From assembly GCA_945271245.1 (NCBI GenBank), contig CALYPF010000027.1, forward strand, positions 1 to 33,130: a stretch of 33,130 nt of DNA, in the 5' to 3' direction. Shown here piece by piece: positions 28,401-33,130 of this stretch. Below the pieces are notes generated by a model. That model ran no database searches, was not told where the DNA came from, and saw only the letters and a program-made list of their open reading frames with translations. The position numbers and the translations under genes are program-made. Numbering within the stretch: position 1 is the first letter of the stretch; each line of letters starts with the position of its first letter. This DNA comes from an uncultured Enterobacteriaceae bacterium. Lineage in GTDB: Bacteria > Pseudomonadota > Gammaproteobacteria > Enterobacterales > Enterobacteriaceae.

Positions 28401-29858
28401 ATGACCGGGACGGCAATAACGGAACATGAACTGTTCCGCCACGGATATTTTGTGGGTGGCAAATGGCTATCGCTAGCTGACACTTTTGATGTGCTTAATC
28501 CCGCGACCGGCGAGGTGATAGCGCAAGTGGCGAAAGCGGGACGTCGTGAGACTGAGGCAGCCATTGCTGCTGCATCTGACGCTTTTCCTCAGTGGCGGGC
28601 GCAAACGGCGAAAGCGCGGAGTGAAATTCTTTATCGCTGGTATCACCTGATAATCAGCCATAAAGCGTGGCTGGCGCGTCTGATGACGGCGGAACAGGGC
28701 AAACCGTTAAAAGAGGCGGAAGGAGAGGTCGAATACGCCGCCAGTTTCATCCAATGGTTTGCAGAACAGGCCAAGCGCGCAAACGGCGAAATTATTCCCC
28801 CGGCGCAGGCGGGGACGCGGATTTTGGCGACCCGGGAACCCGTTGGCGTTGTGGCTGCGATTACCCCATGGAATTTCCCGGTGGCGATGCTAACCCGCAA
28901 ACTTGGTCCGGCGCTGGCGGCCGGCTGTACGGGCATCATCAAACCTGCGAATAATACCCCGCTGAGCGCCTTTGCGCTGCTAGCGCTGGCGCAAAAAGCG
29001 GGGGTGCCGGAGGGGGTGCTGAACGCCGTGGCTGGTGACACTTCTTCAATCAGTGATGCAATCATGGAAAGCCCGGTAGTACGCAAAATCTCTTTTACCG
29101 GCTCAACGCGCGTCGGAAAAATGTTGATGCGTCGCTCGTCGGAAACGCTAAAAAAAATCTCGCTGGAACTCGGTGGTAATGCGCCTTATATCGTATTTGA
29201 TGATGCGGATATTGACGCTGCCGTTGCCGGCGCAGTTGCCAATAAATTCCGGAATGCCGGGCAGGTGTGCGTTAGCGTAAACCGATTTTTTATTCAGTCA
29301 GGCATTTATGATGACTTTACCAAACGCCTTGCGCAGGCCGTGGCTAAGTTAAATGTGGGCGATGGAATGGAAGAAGGCGTTGTGGTTGGCCCGCTGATAG
29401 AACCTGCGGCGCTGGAGAAAGTAAAGGAACACATTGATGATGCGGTTAATAAAGGCGCTCGCGTGCTCACCGGAGGAAAACCGCACTCGAAAGGGGGGAA
29501 TTTCTGGGCGCCAACGGTATTGGCGGACGCCAGCGATGATATGGCGCTGGCTCAAGAGGAAACCTTTGGTCCCGTAGCCGCCTGCTTTCGATTTACCAGT
29601 GAGGAAGAAGTCATTAAGCGTGCCAATAATACGCCCTATGGCCTTGCCGCCTATTTTTACACTCAGGACATATCGCGGATTTTCCGCGTTTCCGGGCAGT
29701 TAGAAAGTGGGATGGTCGGAATTAACGCCTGCACGGTCTCGACTGAGCTCGCTCCTTTTGGGGGAGTGAAGGCGTCCGGATTGGGGCGTGAAGGATCGGT
29801 GCTGGGGCTTGAAGAATATATGGAGGTGAAAGCACTGCACTGGGGAGGCCTTTCGTAG
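28401..29858 (+). CDS. NAD(P)-dependent aldehyde dehydrogenase, succinate-semialdehyde dehydrogenase (GabD) type
   Basis: 485 aa from the ATG at 28401, which has an excellent AGGAGGTG five bases upstream. A GTG two codons earlier overlaps that site and is rejected. The catalytic Cys is C290 in GQVCVSVNRF and the general base Glu is E256 in SLELGGNAPYIVF. The coenzyme motif FTGSTRVGKM and the structural ITPWNFPVAM are present. The overall pattern (EQGKPLKEAEGEVEYAASFI, APFGGVKASGLGREGS) is that of the GabD/Sad branch. The true substrate is unknown. It could be succinate semialdehyde or an aromatic aldehyde, given the aae genes upstream, but a terminator and about 140 bp separate them. In E. 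coli yhcO occupies this spot. Confidence 0.85.
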   Translation: MTGTAITEHELFRHGYFVGGKWLSLADTFDVLNPATGEVIAQVAKAGRRETEAAIAAASDAFPQWRAQTAKARSEILYRWYHLIISHKAWLARLMTAEQGKPLKEAEGEVEYAASFIQWFAEQAKRANGEIIPPAQAGTRILATREPVGVVAAITPWNFPVAMLTRKLGPALAAGCTGIIKPANNTPLSAFALLALAQKAGVPEGVLNAVAGDTSSISDAIMESPVVRKISFTGSTRVGKMLMRRSSETLKKISLELGGNAPYIVFDDADIDAAVAGAVANKFRNAGQVCVSVNRFFIQSGIYDDFTKRLAQAVAKLNVGDGMEEGVVVGPLIEPAALEKVKEHIDDAVNKGARVLTGGKPHSKGGNFWAPTVLADASDDMALAQEETFGPVAACFRFTSEEEVIKRANNTPYGLAAYFYTQDISRIFRVSGQLESGMVGINACTVSTELAPFGGVKASGLGREGSVLGLEEYMEVKALHWGGLS

Positions 29859-29897
29859 CGCTTCTCTGGTTAAATTTACCTGAGGTCAGAGAGGCAT

Positions 29898-29923
29898 AAA
29901 AAAGCCCCCGCGGATGCGGGGGC
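29898..29923 (-). terminator. Terminator of the yhcN-family pair
   Basis: On the minus strand GCCCCCGC, loop ATCC, GCGGGGGC then TTTTTT gives a textbook rho-independent terminator 26 bp past the stop of the second yhcN-family gene. On the plus strand it may also stop the aldehyde dehydrogenase transcript. Confidence 0.9.
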
Positions 29924-29925
29924 AA

Positions 29926-29943
29926 GTCGTCGGACACGACGAC
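29926..29943 (-). repeat. Second small hairpin just before the terminator
   Basis: GTCGTCG, loop GACA, CGACGAC is a perfect 7-bp stem 6 bp after the stop codon at 29950. It sits immediately before the strong terminator and probably protects the mRNA 3' end. Confidence 0.5.
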
Positions 29944-29949
29944 GAGGGT

Positions 29950-30225
29950 TTATTTGTAAAGCTGTGCAGTTGCGTGCCAGTTACTGCCTTGATGTAATTC
30001 AGTGATAAGGTAGCCGTTAGCGCCTTCCTTTTCGGCTTTATGCGCCAGTTCGCTGCGAATAGCCATCGGTGAACCGCCCACGTGGGAAACCGATACGCTG
30101 CCCATGGCCTGCATTTGTTGCGCATCCTGATTACTTATGTTTTTTACCGCGGCATTAGCGCCAAAAGACAGGGCAAATGTGGTTGCCAGCCCGAAAGCGG
30201 CGAGCGTGAGTATTATATTTCTCAT
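29950..30225 (-). CDS. YhcN/BhsA-family (DUF1471) small periplasmic protein
   Basis: 91 aa from ATG 30225 (MRNIILTLAAFGLATTFALS), preceded by GGGGTAGAG. A longer in-frame opening runs back into the hairpin region and is rejected. A signal peptide with cleavage near GANAA leaves a short mature domain of about 65 residues. The DUF1471 pattern is clear: MGSVSVSHVGGSPMAIRSELAHKAEKEGANGYLITE, here split (MGSVSVSHVGGSPM, then KAEKEGANGYLI), and ends NWHATAQLYK. Family members are induced by acid, oxidants or metals and affect biofilm or the envelope. It is the downstream member of a tandem pair, 83 bp after its paralogue, with a terminator-like hairpin in the gap. Confidence 0.9.
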   Translation of the reverse strand: MRNIILTLAAFGLATTFALSFGANAAVKNISNQDAQQMQAMGSVSVSHVGGSPMAIRSELAHKAEKEGANGYLITELHQGSNWHATAQLYK

Positions 30226-30240
30226 TATCTCTACCCCTGA

Positions 30241-30284
30241 AACAAAAGGCACAGCGCAACCCATCGAGGGTTAGCGCTGGTGCC
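30241..30284 (-). terminator. Hairpin between the two yhcN-family genes (terminator or attenuator)
   Basis: On the minus strand GGCACCAGCGCTAACCC, loop TCGAT, GGGTTGCGCTGTGCC forms a 15-bp stem with two one-base bulges, followed by TTTTGTTT. It starts 24 bp after the upstream stop and ends 16 bp before the downstream ATG. The downstream gene therefore seems to depend on readthrough, unless a promoter is hidden within the hairpin. Confidence 0.8.
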
Positions 30285-30308
30285 TAAAACCAATTTGGTC
30301 AAACGGCA

Positions 30309-30572
30309 TTATTTATAAAGCTCTGCTGTCGCATGCCAGCTCCCGCCCGTACGAGCTTCGATAATTCGATAGGCAGATGCGCCCTGCTCATCCGCTTTTT
30401 TGCTCAGTTGCTGATTCATATCCATTGGCGTGCTACCTATTTGACTCACTGAAACAGTCCCTATTGTCTGGCGTTCTTGCGCTTGATCGGCATTAATAGA
30501 AGTAGCTGCGAAAGAGCCAAATGACAGCATAGATAATAGGCTAAGAGCGACAATATTAGTTTTAGTATTCAT
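30309..30572 (-). CDS. yhcN: YhcN, DUF1471 small periplasmic stress protein
   Basis: 87 aa from ATG 30572 (MNTKTNIVALSLLSMLSFGS), exactly the length of E. coli YhcN. GAGGTGAAAT precedes it. The signal peptide is cleaved near SFAA. The mature part carries IGTVSVSQIGSTPMDMNQQL and ends GGSWHATAELYK, very close to E. coli YhcN. In E. coli it responds to cytoplasmic acid and salicylate. The neighbour at 29950 is a paralogue sharing the GTVSVS-like core and the WHAT.LYK end, so the pair looks like an old tandem duplication. A CRP-like site lies 41 bp upstream. Confidence 0.94.
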   Translation of the reverse strand: MNTKTNIVALSLLSMLSFGSFAATSINADQAQERQTIGTVSVSQIGSTPMDMNQQLSKKADEQGASAYRIIEARTGGSWHATAELYK

Positions 30573-30612
30573 TATTTCACCTCGTCGAATTCTTTTGTTT
30601 TGGGTCACGATG

Positions 30613-30628
30613 TGTGACCTTCATCACG
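30613..30628. promoter_or_regulatory. Candidate CRP binding site upstream of yhcN
   Basis: TGTGA (30613-30617), CCTTCA, TCACG (30624-30628) matches TGTGA-N6-TCACA at nine of ten conserved positions. It lies between the candidate -10 at 30635-30640 and the yhcN ATG, so bound CRP would more likely repress than activate from that promoter. Confidence 0.45.
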
Positions 30629-30822
30629 AAAACGAGTATACACTAATAACTGTAAAAATTAATACCACGCTAACTATAATCAATGAAACTTTATGCTAAT
30701 GAAATGGTTTTTTTATTCCATTGAGTTATTAAAAATTCGTATTTATTGTGAAAGGAGATTGGTTTGCTTTTTAAATCAATATGATAAGTCAATTTAACTA
30801 TTTGTGCGTTTGTTTTAGGTAT

Positions 30823-30858
30823 TAAAAGCCATTAATGGAATTAATGATGGTGCTTTTA
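30823..30858. repeat. Long stem-loop between yhcN and argR
   Basis: TAAAAGC-CATTAAT, loop GGA, ATTAATG, a 5-base bulge ATGGT, then GCTTTTA. The two perfect 7-bp stems stack into one hairpin. It has A and T runs at both feet, so it could act as a terminator on either strand, or be the 3' end of a small RNA. Confidence 0.6.
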
Positions 30859-30960
30859 TCTGGTCAGAGTGGTTTCAATAGTGTTGTATTGGGTGGTGGG
30901 CGCAGGGCGCACCCGCGCATGACCGGAATAGGGGATTATTGGGTAAAGATGAGTCAGGGT

Positions 30961-31009
30961 CGCTAACAATGGATTAAAAAGATAAGTCTGACGGTGAGTA
31001 GTGTTAGCG
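30961..31009 (-). repeat. Inverted repeat in the argR 3' region
   Basis: CGCTAACA (30961-30968) and TGTTAGCG (31002-31009) are perfect 8-bp arms separated by 33 bp, extendable by AGG/CCT beyond a small bulge. On the minus strand this forms a stem-loop starting 11 bp after the argR stop. No T run follows directly. Confidence 0.5.
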
Positions 31010-31019
31010 TCCTGCAGGT

Positions 31020-31496
<477 letters not shown>

Positions 31497-31537
31497 TCAC
31501 CTGTCTGGCTGTCATGCAGGATAATACTATGCATTTA

Positions 31538-31555
31538 AGTGAATTTTTATGCAAA
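31538..31555 (-). promoter_or_regulatory. ARG-box-like operator upstream of argR
   Basis: AGTGAATTTTTATGCAAA matches the core TGAAT-WWWW-ATTCA with one mismatch. It lies 48-65 bp upstream of the argR start, which fits autorepression as known in E. coli. A second box, usual for hexamer binding, is not clear. Confidence 0.5.
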
Positions 31556-31717
31556 TTAAATGCTGTGGCCAAATTTAAAATTATTTTATAAAAGCGCGTA
31601 ATTCTATCAGAAATTGTTATCGAGAAACATGTCTATATCACAGCATATAAATATCCTTAAAAGTAAAATATATGTTATCAAAATGATGTTGTTTGGTTGG
31701 TTGTGTGGGTGTAATGT

Positions 31718-31748
31718 AGCTACCTGTCATTATTGATTGCGGGTAGCT
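31718..31748. repeat. Stem-loop in the argR-mdh region
   Basis: AGCTACCTG, a 13-base loop, CGGGTAGCT forms a 9-bp stem with one G-U pair. No T run follows on either strand, so it is not a typical terminator. It could lie in a long mdh leader. Confidence 0.45.
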
Positions 31749-31761
31749 CCGGCATGACTGA

Positions 31762-32847
<1,086 letters not shown>

Positions 32848-32880
32848 GTGATTAAACCCGCGGTTAACCATAATTATTAG

Positions 32881-32905
32881 GGAAGGCGTCAGCCTTCCTT
32901 TTTTT
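32881..32905 (+). terminator. Rho-independent terminator of mdh
   Basis: GGAAGGC, loop GTCA, GCCTTCC followed by seven T. It lies 33 bp after the mdh stop and is a textbook terminator. Confidence 0.93.
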
Positions 32906-33080
32906 GCGTATCGGTATATCACTTCCGTAGCGGTGCTTAGCAATACCGGCATATTACTTGGGGTTAACATCAAACCGACAGAAGGTGATTTTTAACCCGC
33001 TTCGGGAAAAAATAATACGCCTTGTCATGCGGCTTTTTATTATCAGAGCCTGAATGGCATACTTACCGTTTCCGCGTAAG
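32906..33080. other. Gene-free flank between mdh terminator and the right insertion-sequence end
   Basis: 175 bp with no recognised gene. In E. coli degS would converge with mdh here, but I see no DegS C-terminus on the minus strand. The insertion-sequence junction at 33080/33081 therefore lies at or near a synteny break. Confidence 0.45.
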
Positions 33081-33130
33081 TGTTACCAACGGTGCAAAAC
33101 TGATCCACCCCAGCGGTTGAAAACTGATCC
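33081..33130. mobile_element. Terminal end of an IS21-like insertion sequence (body lies right of window)
   Basis: TGTTACCAACGGTGCAAAAC begins the element. The 50 bp are the exact reverse complement of positions 2-51. The two internal repeats are at 33091-33106 and 33115-33130, both ending AAAACTGATCC. The chromosomal bases before it (CGTAAG) differ from those after the left copy (GCTGAT), so the two ends are not the duplicated target of a single insertion. Confidence 0.6.

Larger units (their letters stand above)
30573..31019. other. yhcN-argR intergenic region
   Basis: A 447-bp gap without a supported gene. The part near yhcN is AT-rich and holds the candidate CRP site and yhcN promoter (TATACT on the minus strand at 30635-30640). 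The middle holds a long stem-loop at 30823-30858. The part next to argR holds an inverted repeat at 30961-31009 and a GC-rich patch near 30892-30915. No protein of meaningful length is encoded. Confidence 0.6.

Noticed and set aside
32880..32990. Plus-strand frame ending LLGVNIKPTEGDF as the 3' remnant of a gene
   Set aside because: Only about 34 codons without a stop, starting inside the mdh terminator. This length is common by chance and I recognise no family.

Overview
This window is ordinary core chromosome from a gammaproteobacterium of the order Enterobacterales. The order fis-dusB / prmA-panF-yhdT / accC-accB-aroQ / msrQ-msrP / acuI / csrD / mreBCD / yhdE-rng-yhdP-tldD / aaeR-aaeXAB / yhcN / argR-mdh matches the E. 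coli fis-to-mdh neighbourhood closely. Protein lengths are near identical to the E. coli orthologues (Fis 98, DusB 321, CsrD 646, AaeB 655, MreD 162 aa). Species cannot be fixed by eye. The Mdh and CsrD sequences differ clearly from those I recall for E. coli and Salmonella. The linked msrPQ-aroQ genes and an alpha-carbonic anhydrase next to dusB also argue against E. coli itself.

Layout. Positions 1-51 and 33081-33130 are inverted copies of the same 50-bp insertion-sequence end, with the element bodies pointing out of the window. On the left this end cuts into the 3' part of an IS481-type transposase (52-444), followed by about 560 bp with no recognisable gene. From 1.1 to 11.4 kb everything reads on the minus strand: the dusB-fis operon, cah, yhdT-panF-prmA, aroQ-accB-accC, msrP-msrQ and acuI. 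From 11.6 to 24.0 kb everything reads on the plus strand: csrD, mreBCD-yhdE-rng and yhdP-tldD. aaeR (minus) then faces away from aaeXAB (plus). A GabD-type aldehyde dehydrogenase follows (plus), then two tandem yhcN-family genes and argR (minus), and mdh (plus), divergent from argR.

Function. The genes cover global regulation (Fis, ArgR, CsrD), tRNA and ribosomal protein modification (DusB, PrmA), pantothenate uptake, the first step of fatty acid synthesis (AccBC) and the shikimate step AroQ. They also cover periplasmic methionine-sulfoxide repair (MsrPQ), cell shape (MreBCD), RNA processing (Rng), envelope lipid homeostasis (YhdP), aromatic acid efflux (AaeXAB), small periplasmic stress proteins (YhcN family) and the TCA cycle (Mdh).

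I found no candidate for a wholly new system. The points worth a second look are the flanking inverted insertion-sequence ends, the nested IS481 fragment, accessory genes at E. coli synteny breaks (cah, the aldehyde dehydrogenase), a terminator-like hairpin just upstream of the second yhcN-family gene, CRP-like sites, and strong stem-loops around argR.
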